From Herbaspirillum sp. meg3 (GTDB taxonomy: Bacteria; Pseudomonadota; Gammaproteobacteria; Burkholderiales; Burkholderiaceae_D): a stretch of 64,000 bases of DNA. Position 1 is the stretch's first letter. Each line of letters begins with the position of its first letter. The stretch covers positions 1-64,000 of the forward strand of contig NZ_CP022736.1 in assembly GCF_002257565.1 (NCBI RefSeq), given 5' to 3'. The position numbers were made by a program, and so were the translations under genes. Shown here piece after piece: positions 42,184 to 56,697 of this stretch. The notes below the pieces were generated by a model. The model saw only the letters and a program-made list of their open reading frames with translations, had not been told where the DNA came from and searched no databases.

Positions 42184-42223
42184 CCGCGAACAAGTTGCAA
42201 TCTGATTTGCAACTTGTTCGCGG
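42184..42223. terminator. perfect 17-bp hairpin downstream of the MFS gene
   Basis: CCGCGAACAAGTTGCAA (42184-42200) and its exact complement (42207-42223) enclose the loop TCTGAT. On the minus strand a weak T-run (CATTTTTGC) follows about 6 nt later. It lies 27 bp after the stop codon of the MFS gene, so it most likely ends that transcript. Confidence 0.75.
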
Positions 42224-42249
42224 CGACGAAACGGCACGACTCGCGTCGG

Positions 42250-43677
42250 CTATTTTTTGGCGTAGGACGCTGCCGGGTTGGTGGTCAACAAGCGCAGGAA
42301 GCTTGCCAGACATGCAGCGCCGGCAAAGCCCGCACCGAGACCCAGCGCCAGTCGCGAACCATGCAGTGCCGACATGCTGAAGCACAAGGCCACCAGTGCC
42401 GCGCCGATGCTCTGACCGAACAGACGCGCGGTGGCCACGATGCCGCTGGCGCCGCCGCTGCGTTCCGGTGGCGCGCTGGTCATCAGCGCTTTCAGATTGG
42501 GCGATTGAAAGAAGCCGAAGCCCATGCCGCAGACCAGCATGCGCCACGAGATATCGAACACGCTCGGGTTGGCCGGCATCAAGGTCATCAACACCAGACC
42601 GATACACAACAGCGCTAGGCCGAAGCCGCCCAGCATGCCGGCCGGATAACGGTCGGACAAACGACCGGCGATCGGCGCCATGATGGCGACGGCAACCGGC
42701 CATGGGGTCATCAGCAGGCCGATGTCGACCTGGCTGCGGCCGAGATCATGATGGAAGAAGAATGGCAGTGAGACGAACGCCAGGCCTTGCGCAGCGAACG
42801 AACACACCGCAGTGACCGCCGACAGCGCGAACATTGGCCGGCGGAACAGATCGACCGGCAGCATCGGCGCCGGATGCGAAGCTTCGCGGCGCATCAGCAG
42901 GTAACCGCACACCAGCGCCGCGATGAATTCCGCCACTACCACGCTGGTCTCGGCCTGATGCGCGCCTTCGCCGATGGCAAGGATGAGCAAGCCGAAGGCG
43001 GCGGCGTTGAGCAAGGCGCTCTTGATATCAAAGTAATGGGTCGATTTGGGCGTGTGCGGCAGCGCAGGGATCGCCATCAACAAGCCGATGACGCCAAGCG
43101 GTACATTGACCGCGAACAACCACGGCCACGGCGCAATCGCCAGAATCCCCGACGCGACGCTGGGACCGACAGTGAAAGCGATGGCGACGATCAGTGTGTT
43201 GATGCCGACGCCGCGCCCGAGCGAACGGGTCGGGTAGATGTAGCGGATCAGCGCCGTGTTGACGCTCATGATGCCGGCGCCGCCCAGCCCTTGCAGGAAA
43301 CGTGCGACCGTCAGCGAAGGCAGCGACCACGCCACGGCGCACAGCAGCGACGCCGCGGTAAACAGTGCCAGTCCTGCGATGTAAATGCGGCGGTAGCCGA
43401 CGATTTCACCCAGCGCGGCCAGCGGCAATAGCGACACCATCATCGCCAGCTGATACGCCGTGACGATCCAGACCGAGGCGGCAGGGGTGGTGTTGAGATC
43501 CTTGGCCATGACCGGCAGTGCCGTGTTGGCGATGGCCGTGTCCAGCGTGGCCAGGCCGACGGCAATCAGCAGCGTGATGATGGCGAGTGTGCGTTTGTCG
43601 TCCGGCAGTCCTTCTCCGGCAATGACGATGTGATGATGTGGGGCGGAGGCGGTAGCCGTGGACTTCGAAGGTTCCAT
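42250..43677 (-). CDS. MFS transporter, DHA2 (14-TM) drug-resistance type
   Basis: 475 residues with about 14 hydrophobic segments. The motif-A-like loop is LGEIVGYRRIYIAGLALF, motif C-like region LQGLGGAGIMSVNTALIRYI, and the TLDTAIANTALPVMAKDL start of TM1 is the EmrB/QacA signature. It would expel drugs or metabolites using the proton gradient. No MFP partner (EmrA) or regulator gene is adjacent. The start is taken at the ATG at 43677. Confidence 0.9.
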   Translation of the reverse strand: MEPSKSTATASAPHHHIVIAGEGLPDDKRTLAIITLLIAVGLATLDTAIANTALPVMAKDLNTTPAASVWIVTAYQLAMMVSLLPLAALGEIVGYRRIYIAGLALFTAASLLCAVAWSLPSLTVARFLQGLGGAGIMSVNTALIRYIYPTRSLGRGVGINTLIVAIAFTVGPSVASGILAIAPWPWLFAVNVPLGVIGLLMAIPALPHTPKSTHYFDIKSALLNAAAFGLLILAIGEGAHQAETSVVVAEFIAALVCGYLLMRREASHPAPMLPVDLFRRPMFALSAVTAVCSFAAQGLAFVSLPFFFHHDLGRSQVDIGLLMTPWPVAVAIMAPIAGRLSDRYPAGMLGGFGLALLCIGLVLMTLMPANPSVFDISWRMLVCGMGFGFFQSPNLKALMTSAPPERSGGASGIVATARLFGQSIGAALVALCFSMSALHGSRLALGLGAGFAGAACLASFLRLLTTNPAASYAKK

Positions 43678-44009
43678 TGGAGCGGTAGTCGGGTAACGGG
43701 TGAGGAAGAAGGTAGTGCGAGCGGGTATGAAAGTCCAAAAAAGCGCAAAAACAGCCCAAAACAGCGCTGAAAATTTGCGATCCCTCAGGCCGAAGCGCCC
43801 GGACGAAAGCCTCAGCCATGATATACGGGAACTGCCAACGTTGCAGGCGAGGGCTAAGTCGAGGCGCCGCGCAGCACCTCTGCAGCCATCCGCAGTCCTA
43901 GTTGAATGGAGATATTGATTTCAAGTATTTTCTAAAGAATATAAGATAGCTTTCTGGTTTGATGGCATCGTTGTTTACAATGGCGTCCTATCCTAGCGAG
44001 AACGATTTC
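43678..44009. other. divergent intergenic region, MFS / glrK
   Basis: 332 bp between the minus-strand transporter and the plus-strand sensor kinase gene. The last 100 bp (43905-43960) are A+T-rich (ATTGATTTCAAGTATTTTCT region) and are presumably the glrK promoter. No gene, RNA or repeat was seen. Confidence 0.45.
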
Positions 44010-45578
44010 ATGTTAAAGCAGGCTGTTTTGCAACAACCGGTATCTCATTCTCCCGCTTCCCGACCGACCGGCGTCTTGCCGGGGTTGTCGTTTCGTCAGC
44101 TGTTGCTGGCGGCATTCCTGCTGATTGCCGCATTGCTGAGCGGCACGTCCGTGCACGCTTTGTTCACCCTTGAACGGATGTCGGCGCACAGCCGCGAGAC
44201 GGCAGGGCAGGCCGTGCGATTGACCGAGCAGGCGCAGCGTCTGGCGGAGCGCACGGTCGCCATGGAGCGCAGCGCGCGGCAATTTCTGGTGCTTGAGGAT
44301 TCTGCTTTCCGTGATCGCTATGCGGAGGCATGGCAGCAGGCCAAGTCGTCGCTGGCCGAGTTGCAGCAAGCGCTGCCGCAGGCGCCTGCCGATGTGTTTG
44401 CCTCCTGGAACACCTATGGCGAGGCGGCCTGGGCGGTGCTGCAGTCGGATCAGGGGCCAATCCAGCCGGCGTCGCCCGCCCCCAGGAATTCGGCACGAAA
44501 CGCAGCGCAGAATGCAGCGCAAAATGCGGCCCAAAACCAGCGCAAGCTCGATCAGCGTGCCTTGTTCGAGGCGTTTGCCCATCTTCCGGCGCTCAATGAG
44601 CAACTGGCGCAGGAGAGCAAGCGCGAGGTAGAGCGCCGCAATAATGCCTTGTCCAATGATCTGGAGCAGCAACGCAAGATGCTGACTTTCCAGGTCATCG
44701 GCGCTATCGTGCTGGCGGTGCTGCTGGCGTTCTGGTTCGGCATGTGGCTGTCGCGTCCGCTGGCGCGCATGGAGGCGGCGATCGGGCGGCTCGGCGACAA
44801 TCGTTTCGATCAGCCGATTGTAGTCAAGGGACCGGCCGACTTGCGCAGGCTCGGTCAGCAGCTTGACTGGCTGCGGCAACGGCTGGCGGATCTGGAGGCG
44901 GAGAAGTCGCGCTTCCTGCGCCATGTTTCGCACGAGTTGAAGACACCGTTGGCGGCCTTGTGTGAGGGTGCGGCGCTGCTGGACGACGAAGTGGCCGGCA
45001 AACTGACCGACAGCCAACGTGAGATTTCGCGCATCCTGCGTCAGAACACGCAGTCATTGCAGAACCAGATCGAGGACCTGCTGCGCTACAACGAAGTGGC
45101 CTTTGACGCTCAGCGCATCAACCGTCTGCCGGTCGATCTGCGGGCGCTCTTATATAAGGTGATTGACGACCAGCGGCTGCAATGGGTGGCGCGCGGTCTT
45201 AAAGTCGACGTTGAAGGCGCCGCCAGGACGGCGGTGCTGGATCCGGACAAGTTTGCGATTGTGCTGGCCAACCTGCTGTCGAACGCGGTGCGTTTCAGTC
45301 CGCAGGGCGGGACGATACGGTTTGTGCTCTCGGGCAGCGAAGGGCGCGTACGTATCGATTGCGTCGATCAGGGCCCGGGCGTGGCGGCAACCGACGCACA
45401 CCGGATCTTCGATCCTTTCTATCAGGGCCTGAATCAACCGCAAGGCGCACGTCATGGCAACGGCATCGGTTTGTCGATCGTGCGTGAGTATGTACTGGCA
45501 CATAACGGCGATGTTCAACTGGTGTCGCGTGAGGGCGGCGGGGCGCATTTCCGCATTGAACTGCCGGATGAAAGCTAG
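44010..45578 (+). CDS. glrK: sensor histidine kinase GlrK (QseE)-like
   Basis: 522 residues from the ATG at 44010; earlier ATGs exist in frame (to 43959) but have weaker RBS context. Membrane segments at about 29-48 and 226-246 flank a periplasmic sensor containing an unusual AAQNAAQNAAQN repeat near 165-176. HAMP follows, then the HisKA box RFLRHVSHELKTPLAALCEG with phospho-acceptor His308, and an HATPase domain (LLSNAVRFSPQGG, VDQGPGVA, GNGIGLSIVREYV). The order kinase, QseG-type lipoprotein, sigma-54 response regulator matches glrK-qseG-glrR of enterobacteria. It phosphorylates the product of 46105. Confidence 0.88.
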   Translation: MLKQAVLQQPVSHSPASRPTGVLPGLSFRQLLLAAFLLIAALLSGTSVHALFTLERMSAHSRETAGQAVRLTEQAQRLAERTVAMERSARQFLVLEDSAFRDRYAEAWQQAKSSLAELQQALPQAPADVFASWNTYGEAAWAVLQSDQGPIQPASPAPRNSARNAAQNAAQNAAQNQRKLDQRALFEAFAHLPALNEQLAQESKREVERRNNALSNDLEQQRKMLTFQVIGAIVLAVLLAFWFGMWLSRPLARMEAAIGRLGDNRFDQPIVVKGPADLRRLGQQLDWLRQRLADLEAEKSRFLRHVSHELKTPLAALCEGAALLDDEVAGKLTDSQREISRILRQNTQSLQNQIEDLLRYNEVAFDAQRINRLPVDLRALLYKVIDDQRLQWVARGLKVDVEGAARTAVLDPDKFAIVLANLLSNAVRFSPQGGTIRFVLSGSEGRVRIDCVDQGPGVAATDAHRIFDPFYQGLNQPQGARHGNGIGLSIVREYVLAHNGDVQLVSREGGGAHFRIELPDES

Positions 45579-45588
45579 AGTCACTTCC

Positions 45589-46104
45589 ATGAAAACAAAA
45601 ATACTTCCCTTACTTCTGAGTCTACTGAGCGTGCTGCTGGCGGCGTGTGCGACGCCACCGCCTCCGGAAGCGCCGACCACGACCGTCAAACTGGTCACGA
45701 CGGTGGGCGGCATGGACGATTTGCTGATTTATCACCAGACTTTGCGTCGCTTGTCGCAGCAGGAGCTGGGCCGCGAATTGCAGGCGCTCAATGCGCGTCA
45801 GGGCGGCGCCATGCTGGCGATGCAAAAGGCCATGGTGCTCGGCCTGACGCATGACGCCAACGATCTGGCGCGCGCGCAGGTGCAGCTGGGCGCGGTATTG
45901 AACGCTACGGATTCCGACGCGGTGGCCTTGAAGCCGCTGGCACAACTGCTGGTGAGCAACTATGCAGAGATGCGCCGCTTGAGCGACAACGCCGAAAAGG
46001 CGGGGCAGCAGGCCAAAGAAAGCCAGCGCCGCATGGACCAGCTGAATGAAAAGCTGGAAGCGCTCAAGAACATTGAGCGCACCTTGCCGGGTCAACCCAA
46101 ATAG
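45589..46104 (+). CDS. qseG: QseG-like outer-membrane lipoprotein
   Basis: 171 residues. Signal peptide MKTKILPLLLSLLSVLLAAC with lipobox LAAC (Cys20), then a Pro-rich start and a largely helical body (LLIYHQTLRRLSQQELGREL, ending with a coiled coil around KAGQQAKESQRRMDQLNEKL). Its place between the glrK-like and glrR-like genes, 10 bp after the kinase and directly before the regulator ATG, is that of qseG/yfhG, whose product is needed for signalling through this pathway in enterobacteria. The sequence is divergent, so the name rests mainly on gene order. Confidence 0.75.
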   Translation: MKTKILPLLLSLLSVLLAACATPPPPEAPTTTVKLVTTVGGMDDLLIYHQTLRRLSQQELGRELQALNARQGGAMLAMQKAMVLGLTHDANDLARAQVQLGAVLNATDSDAVALKPLAQLLVSNYAEMRRLSDNAEKAGQQAKESQRRMDQLNEKLEALKNIERTLPGQPK

Positions 46105-47508
<1,404 letters not shown>

Positions 47509-47549
47509 GCCTTTAAAAATCAGTGACTTAGTTGATGCGAGCCGGATGG

Positions 47550-47567
47550 TGTCGCTCTCAGGCGACG
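47550..47567. promoter_or_regulatory. GlrR-type activator site 2 (one mismatch)
   Basis: TGTC at 47550-47553 and GACG at 47564-47567 with 10 bases between. It is 66 bp from site 1 centre to centre, close to six helical turns, and about 95 bp upstream of the -24 box. Confidence 0.65.
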
Positions 47568-47651
47568 AAAATCAGCGATTTTGGCCGGTTTATTGCCGAT
47601 CGGTAGTGACGAATTTTTATAAGTCACTGAATTCATTGAGATTTTCTGATC

Positions 47652-47667
47652 TGGCATGGCCTTTGCG
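47652..47667 (+). promoter_or_regulatory. sigma-54 promoter of the BON-domain gene
   Basis: TGGCATGGCCTTTGCG: the -24 GG and -12 GC are separated by the exact 10 bases required by sigma-54, and TGGC/TTGC match the consensus. Transcription should begin near 47678, leaving a leader of about 50 nt before the ATG at 47729. Confidence 0.9.
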
Positions 47668-47728
47668 AAAGAGGGGACAGGTAGCGCTTAAAGCGTTGTC
47701 TTTCTTTTCTCACTATAAGGACATCATC

Positions 47729-48076
47729 ATGCAAACCACCAAAACGATCTCGACGCTGGTTACCGCCGCTTTCCTGACCGCTGTTGCCGCCCCTGTTGTC
47801 TACGCCGCGGATGCATCTGAGACTTCTTCGCCGCCTGCCGCGCAAAAAGCCGGCGCCTATGTCGACGACTCCGTCATTACTGCAAAGGTGAAGGCCGCCT
47901 TTGTGGAGGATAGCCAAGTGTCGGCCCTGAAGATCAAGGTCACTACCAAGAAGGGTATTGTGACCCTGGCGGGTACCGTACCTAATGCCGAAGCCGGTCA
48001 ACATGCCTTGCAAGTTGCCGCTGCCATCGATGGCGTGAAGGACGTGAAGAGCGCACTGACCGTCAAGGCAAGCTAA
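47729..48076 (+). CDS. periplasmic BON-domain protein
   Basis: 115 residues from the ATG at 47729 (AAGGA 9 bases upstream). Signal peptide MQTTKTISTLVTAAFLTAVA to about VYAADA. One BON domain covers about 45-113: DDSVITAKVKAAFVEDSQVS, then IKVTTKKGIVTLAGTVPNAE and AIDGVKDVKSALTV. BON proteins such as OsmY and DolP bind the outer membrane or other periplasmic proteins and are often stress-induced. It stands alone behind a sigma-54 promoter with GlrR-type sites, so it is a likely envelope-stress output of glrK/glrR. Confidence 0.92.
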   Translation: MQTTKTISTLVTAAFLTAVAAPVVYAADASETSSPPAAQKAGAYVDDSVITAKVKAAFVEDSQVSALKIKVTTKKGIVTLAGTVPNAEAGQHALQVAAAIDGVKDVKSALTVKAS

Positions 48077-48134
48077 TTTGAGCGATTTGTTGCAGCGCTT
48101 AGGATGAATTGATTGCTGCATTGAAACAAAAACT

Positions 48135-48160
48135 CAGCCCGCCCCGCCAGGGGTGGGCTG
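48135..48160. terminator. hairpin downstream of the BON-domain gene
   Basis: CAGCCCGCCCC (48135-48145) and GGGGTGGGCTG (48150-48160) form an 11-bp stem with a GCCA loop. No good T-run follows on the plus strand, whereas TTTTTG follows on the minus strand. It lies about 60 bp after the BON stop codon and insulates the rRNA promoter. Confidence 0.7.
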
Positions 48161-48262
48161 AATGCATTTAAAGTTTAAAAATTTTTTTACGGCCGAAATT
48201 CAGGGTTGGTGCGGGTTTGCGGCAAGGTCGCGTAAAAAGTTTAAATAATTTGGCAAAAATAG

Positions 48263-48292
48263 TTGCACGGATCTGAAAACCTTTGCTATAGT
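48263..48292 (+). promoter_or_regulatory. probable rRNA operon sigma-70 promoter
   Basis: -35 TTGCAC (48263-48268) and -10 TATAGT (48287-48292) with an 18-bp spacer, preceded by an A+T-rich stretch with AAATTTTT-like tracts acting as an UP element, and about 310 bp upstream of the 16S gene. A G+C-rich discriminator (CGCCTCCCCGC) follows, as in stringently controlled rRNA promoters. Confidence 0.85.
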
Positions 48293-48423
48293 TCGCCTCC
48301 CCGCTGACGAAGCGACGCAGCAAAAAGCAAGACGCAGCGAGCTAGGTGGGGATCTGCTGCTGACAAACAAAACGATTTGTTGGCGACGCAAGCGGTAGTT
48401 GATACTGCGGCGAAGCAGTAAAG

Positions 48424-48436
48424 GTTCTTTAAAAAT
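48424..48436 (+). promoter_or_regulatory. boxA-like antitermination element of the rRNA leader
   Basis: GTTCTTTAAAAAT resembles the boxA sequence that recruits NusB/NusE. A better match, TGTTCTTTAACAA, recurs at 50488-50500 before the 23S gene, as usual. Confidence 0.6.
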
Positions 48437-48603
48437 TAACAGTCGATAAGCGTGGGCGTTTAATGAAGTGCGACAGACTTTCGGGTCTGGAAACTTTAAA
48501 TATTTAAACGCTCACAAAGAAATATAGGTAAGAAATTATCTGTCAGTATTTTGAGTGAGTGACCGATTCGCAAGAATCAGCCAGAAATGGCAAAACAGAG
48601 ATT

Positions 48604-50139
<1,536 letters not shown>

Positions 50140-50251
50140 GAGTGCGCATGAAGTTAAGCGTCCACACTTATCGTCTGTTAGTAAAGAAGAACAGTTATTC
50201 GGTTGCGGCGCAGGCAATGCCTGCATGCTGGCTCTGATTACTGATCCAAGC

Positions 50252-50328
50252 GGGTCTGTAGCTCAGCTGGTTAGAGCACCGTGTTGATAACGCGGGGGTC
50301 GTTGGTTCGAGCCCAACCAGACCCACCA
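50252..50328 (+). tRNA. tRNA-Ile (GAT)
   Basis: 77 nt. Acceptor GGGTCTG pairs with CAGACCC, CCA is encoded, and the anticodon loop reads TTGATAA with anticodon GAT. It lies in the 16S-23S spacer, the usual location. Confidence 0.98.
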
Positions 50329-50336
50329 AAAGTTTC

Positions 50337-50412
50337 GGGGGTTTAGCTCAGCTGGGAGAGCACCTGCTTTGCAAGCAGGGGGTCGTCGGTTCGATCCCGT
50401 CAACCTCCACCA
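50337..50412 (+). tRNA. tRNA-Ala (TGC)
   Basis: 76 nt. Acceptor GGGGGTT pairs with AACCTCC (one G-T), CCA is encoded, and anticodon TGC is in CTTTGCAAG. Eight bases after tRNA-Ile. Confidence 0.98.
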
Positions 50413-50697
50413 GAAACGTCAAACCTAAGTCGCATGCAAAACGCGTGTGGATTTAGGTTTGGTCTTTTAGTGATCAATAGCTGTTTTTGTTCTTTAACAA
50501 TCTGGAAGAAGTAAAGTATTCGTCAACGACGCGCGCCAGGATTTCGATCCTTGTGTGAGAAGTTGATGGGTGTGATTGTATCAATCAAAGTATTACGAAG
50601 TGATCTTAGCAATTAGAAGACTTACTTTGGCAATACGGCAAACGCTAAACTCAAAAAGCTCTATAACGATCTCTCGGAAGAGAGGCTAACGTTATAG

Positions 50698-53571
<2,874 letters not shown>

Positions 53572-53708
53572 ATAACATTAGCTGTTATAGCTTTAGAGTT
53601 TAAAATGTGTTTGCCAATGTGCATCACACCAAAATATATTTACTTCTTCCCAGATTGCGTTGTTTGGCCATCCTAGTTCCAATTGGACCCAAGCAACACT
53701 ACAAGTTA

Positions 53709-53824
53709 TGCCTGATGACTATAGCAAGTTGGTACCACCCCTTCCCATCCCGAACAGGACCGTGAAACGACTTCGCGCCGATGATAGTGCTGCAACCAGT
53801 GTGAAAGTAGGTCATCGTCAGGCT
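53709..53824 (+). rRNA. rrf: 5S ribosomal RNA
   Basis: About 116 nt. TGCCTGATGACTATAGCAAG at the start pairs with GGTCATCGTCAGGCT at the end, and the internal loops CCATCCCGAACAGG and GCGCCGATGATAGTG are conserved. Followed directly by the operon terminator. Confidence 0.97.
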
Positions 53825-53837
53825 ATTAATTAAGCTT

Positions 53838-53868
53838 AAGCCCCATACCATCAGGTGTGGGGCTTTTT
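53838..53868 (+). terminator. rRNA operon terminator
   Basis: AGCCCCATACC (53839-53849) pairs with GGTGTGGGGCT (one G-T) around a 4-nt loop, followed by TTTTT. A strong intrinsic terminator just after 5S. Confidence 0.95.
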
Positions 53869-54510
53869 GCTGTCTACGCTATGCGCTAGCAAAACACAGA
53901 TCAGGCAAATAACAAATAACGCCACCCTAGCTTCACTACACCGCACGCCATTACTCTTCGTACCCTGCAATTCTCCTCATCCCAGGAATACAGCGGACTT
54001 CATTGCTATTTCCCCTGCATATCCTCCGCAACTCAACGCGCAATCTTCAGCGCTTATCCTCCAGCCCTCGTAATATCCCTGAATTCCACAACACGGCTTC
54101 CTCGACGGAAATGCTGGTTCATCGATACGTCCTCGTTCTGATGGCAGACTGATCTGCCTGCTATTTATCTGCCGCGCTTCAGGCCTCCTTATTCTGTATC
54201 AGCCTCATCATCGACAAGCCGCAGCTTCAATCCGCTACTATCCGTCCCTCATCTGGCAACATCTCTCAACCAAATTTAACGGACTGCTCTAAGCCGAACG
54301 CTTCAACAACTACCGGAATGCTTAAACGCAATGTCAGTAAAACGGTAGTACAGCAGTGATTAGTAGTGTCCGAAGCCACACGCATTAAACGCTTTCACCA
54401 TGAACAACTAATGGCGCTCGCGGCATCATCGCGCCAGGTAATTCCAGCATCGCCGGCAATGGCCAGGCCAGGCTGAGCAGGACAGACAAACCACACGCCG
54501 TCCGGACAAT
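53869..54510. other. non-coding region between the rRNA operon and the urea cluster
   Basis: 642 bp without a supportable gene; the available frames are short, lack RBSs and have unusual composition. The base composition is nearer to neutral than the flanking genes, with many TCC/CCT words on the plus strand. It may contain remnants of a decayed gene or simply be spacer. No tRNA, repeat or phage attachment site was recognised. Confidence 0.5.
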
Positions 54511-54537
54511 AAAAAAGCCGCGTCGGAACGCGGCTTT
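54511..54537 (-). terminator. intrinsic terminator of the urea cluster
   Basis: AAAGCCGCG (54514-54522) and CGCGGCTTT (54529-54537) form a perfect 9-bp stem with loop TCGGAA; read on the minus strand it is followed by a T-run (TTTTTT). It lies 48 bp after the hupE stop codon. Confidence 0.92.
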
Positions 54538-54584
54538 GCATCAACTTGATCACCGAAACTCATCGGTGATCAGGCTTCAATACA

Positions 54585-55199
54585 TTACACACCTGCAAGC
54601 AGATACGCACCCACAGCAGCAATACCAACACCACCGATACGTACAACCTTATCTGCCATCTGTTTACCGGCGAACATGCCGATTCCCAGTCCGGCTGCAT
54701 GCAGCAACGCCGTTGCCAGCACAAAACCCAGACCATACATCGCAGCCGACGAACCATGCGGCAATTCGCTGCCATGCGCATAACCATGGAACAGCGCGAA
54801 CAGCGACACCACCATGGTGCTTGCCCACAGCGGCATCTTCACTGCGAAGGCGATCAACAAACCGAGTACAGCGACGGAGGCCGCAATACCGGTTTCCGCC
54901 GCAGGAAATTGAAGTCCTGCCAATGCCAGCAACGCGCCAACCACCATCATCAGTGGAAACGCCAGCGGCAACACCCACATCGCCGAACGCTTGTTCTGTG
55001 CGGCCCACAGACCGACTGCCAGCATGGCCAGCAAATGGTCGATACCGGAAAACGGATGAGCGAAGCCGGTGCTGAAGCTGCCCGACACCGTCATCAGCGA
55101 ATCAGGATGGCCCGGATGGGCAAAGGCGCTGCCTGCCGCCAGCGCAGCGATGGTCAATGCACCGGCGCGCATTGCAGTCTTGGTGGAAAGTCGGAACAT
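54585..55199 (-). CDS. hupE: HupE/UreJ nickel transporter-like membrane protein
   Basis: 204 residues. Signal-like start, then HPGHPDSLMTVSGSFSTGFA with the conserved family motif FAHPFSGIDHLLAMLAVGLW; His and Asp of HPxSGxDH are believed to bind nickel. Six to seven hydrophobic segments follow, with a second histidine motif LFHGYAHGSELP. It is the last gene of the urease operon and most likely supplies Ni2+ for urease (inference from family and position). Confidence 0.93.
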   Translation of the reverse strand: MFRLSTKTAMRAGALTIAALAAGSAFAHPGHPDSLMTVSGSFSTGFAHPFSGIDHLLAMLAVGLWAAQNKRSAMWVLPLAFPLMMVVGALLALAGLQFPAAETGIAASVAVLGLLIAFAVKMPLWASTMVVSLFALFHGYAHGSELPHGSSAAMYGLGFVLATALLHAAGLGIGMFAGKQMADKVVRIGGVGIAAVGAYLLAGV

Positions 55200-55280
55200 G
55201 TTTTTCTCCTTCGTATAAATCTTGGTGGATGCGCATGCGCAATTAGCTATCTGAATAGGGTAAATCTCAACCCTGCTGCT

Positions 55281-55916
55281 TCAAGCTTGCTTCTTTTCGT
55301 CCAGCAAACCTTGCTTGCGGATATATTCAATCACCGTCTCGACACCATCGCCGCTGCGCAGGTTGGTAAACACAAATGGGCGTTCGCCGCGCATGCGTTT
55401 GGCGTCCTGCGCCATGATGTCCAGATTGGCACCGACATACGGTGCCAGATCCGTCTTGTTGATGATCAGCAGATCAGAACGCGTGATGCCGGGGCCGCCT
55501 TTGCGCGGAATCTTCTCGCCGCCGGCAACATCGATCACGTAAATCGTCAGATCCGACAGTTCCGGGCTGAACGTCGCCGCCAGATTGTCGCCGCCGGATT
55601 CTACCAGTATCAGGTCCAGATCCGGGAAATCTGCGCTCATGCGCGCGATCGCTTCCAGATTGATTGATGCGTCCTCACGGATTGCCGTATGCGGGCAGCC
55701 GCCGGTTTCGACACCCATCAGGCGCTCGGCCGGCAAGGCATCGGCACGCAGCAGGATCTCCATGTCCTCCTTGGTGTAGATGTCATTGGTGATGACCGCC
55801 ATGTCGTAATGGTCGCGCATGCGCTTGCACAGCATTTCGCACAGCGCCGTCTTGCCGGAGCCGACCGGGCCGCCGATGCCGACGCGCAATGGATTGGGGG
55901 AGGATGGATTGCTCAT
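55281..55916 (-). CDS. ureG: urease accessory GTPase UreG
   Basis: 211 residues. The P-loop GGPVGSGKTALCE is at about 12-24, the metal-binding CPH motif in VETGGCPHTAIRED near 72, and the G-domain NKTD near 145-150. GTP hydrolysis by UreG powers delivery of nickel from UreE to the UreDFG-apo-urease complex. The cytoplasmic G3 motif ESGGDN is intact. It lies 85 bp after ureF and 81 bp before hupE. Confidence 0.97.
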   Translation of the reverse strand: MSNPSSPNPLRVGIGGPVGSGKTALCEMLCKRMRDHYDMAVITNDIYTKEDMEILLRADALPAERLMGVETGGCPHTAIREDASINLEAIARMSADFPDLDLILVESGGDNLAATFSPELSDLTIYVIDVAGGEKIPRKGGPGITRSDLLIINKTDLAPYVGANLDIMAQDAKRMRGERPFVFTNLRSGDGVETVIEYIRKQGLLDEKKQA

Positions 55917-56001
55917 GTTTATCTCGGAGTGATATCTGTTAAAAACGGATTCTATACATTCAAATGGTCATGCGTTCGCGGACTGCATCATGACCGAAGC
56001 A

Positions 56002-56682
56002 TCACGAACGGTATAAGCGACTGTATTGCACTTCATGTTGCATCGACAGCAGCGACAAGCCAGGCGACCAGTTCGACAGTTCATCGTCGGCCAATTCCTG
56101 CGCGGTCTTCGCCGCGGCCTCCAACTCCGGTTGCAACGACAACAATAAACGTTGCCCGGCAACCTGCCCCAGCGGCACTGACTTCACGCAGACCAATACC
56201 TGATTCTCGGCCCACGCGAACAGCATGCCCAGCAAGGCGGCGTCATGGGGCACATTCAACGCCACAGCGGCATAAGCCAATGCTGTCGGCAAGGGCACTT
56301 CGCCTTGCGCCTGCAGCAGACCGAGCAAGGATTCATCACCGATCTTCAGATCGATCGCCAGTTTGCTCAGTGAATAACCCATCTGTATCGTTTCAGCGCG
56401 GAACTCGGCGGTATCGCGCGCGGCGATAAAGCGTTCGTTCCACAATGCCACTGCGTCTGCATCGCGTCCGGTAAAAGCCTGCAACAAGCGCCACAAAATC
56501 GGCGCTTCGAAGCGGGCGACAACTTCATGCAGCGAATCGACGATCCACGCACGCGCACCTGCTTCGTTCTTCACGCTGCCGTTTTCAATAGCCGCCTCCA
56601 GCCCCTGCGAATAGCTGTACGCCCCAATCGGCAACGACGGGCTGGTCAGCTGGAGCAGATGAAGCAGGGCTTGTGCTTGCAT
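56002..56682 (-). CDS. ureF: urease accessory protein UreF
   Basis: 226 residues, all-alpha. LHLLQLTSPSLPIGAYSYSQ then GLEAAIENGSV is the N-terminal signature; GYSLSKL near 130 and the C-terminal QHEVQYSRLYRS, which contacts UreG/UreD, are conserved. UreF is the GTPase-gating component of the nickel-insertion complex. 15 bp after ureE. Confidence 0.96.
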   Translation of the reverse strand: MQAQALLHLLQLTSPSLPIGAYSYSQGLEAAIENGSVKNEAGARAWIVDSLHEVVARFEAPILWRLLQAFTGRDADAVALWNERFIAARDTAEFRAETIQMGYSLSKLAIDLKIGDESLLGLLQAQGEVPLPTALAYAAVALNVPHDAALLGMLFAWAENQVLVCVKSVPLGQVAGQRLLLSLQPELEAAAKTAQELADDELSNWSPGLSLLSMQHEVQYSRLYRS

Positions 56683-56697
56683 GGTGCGTTCTGCCCA

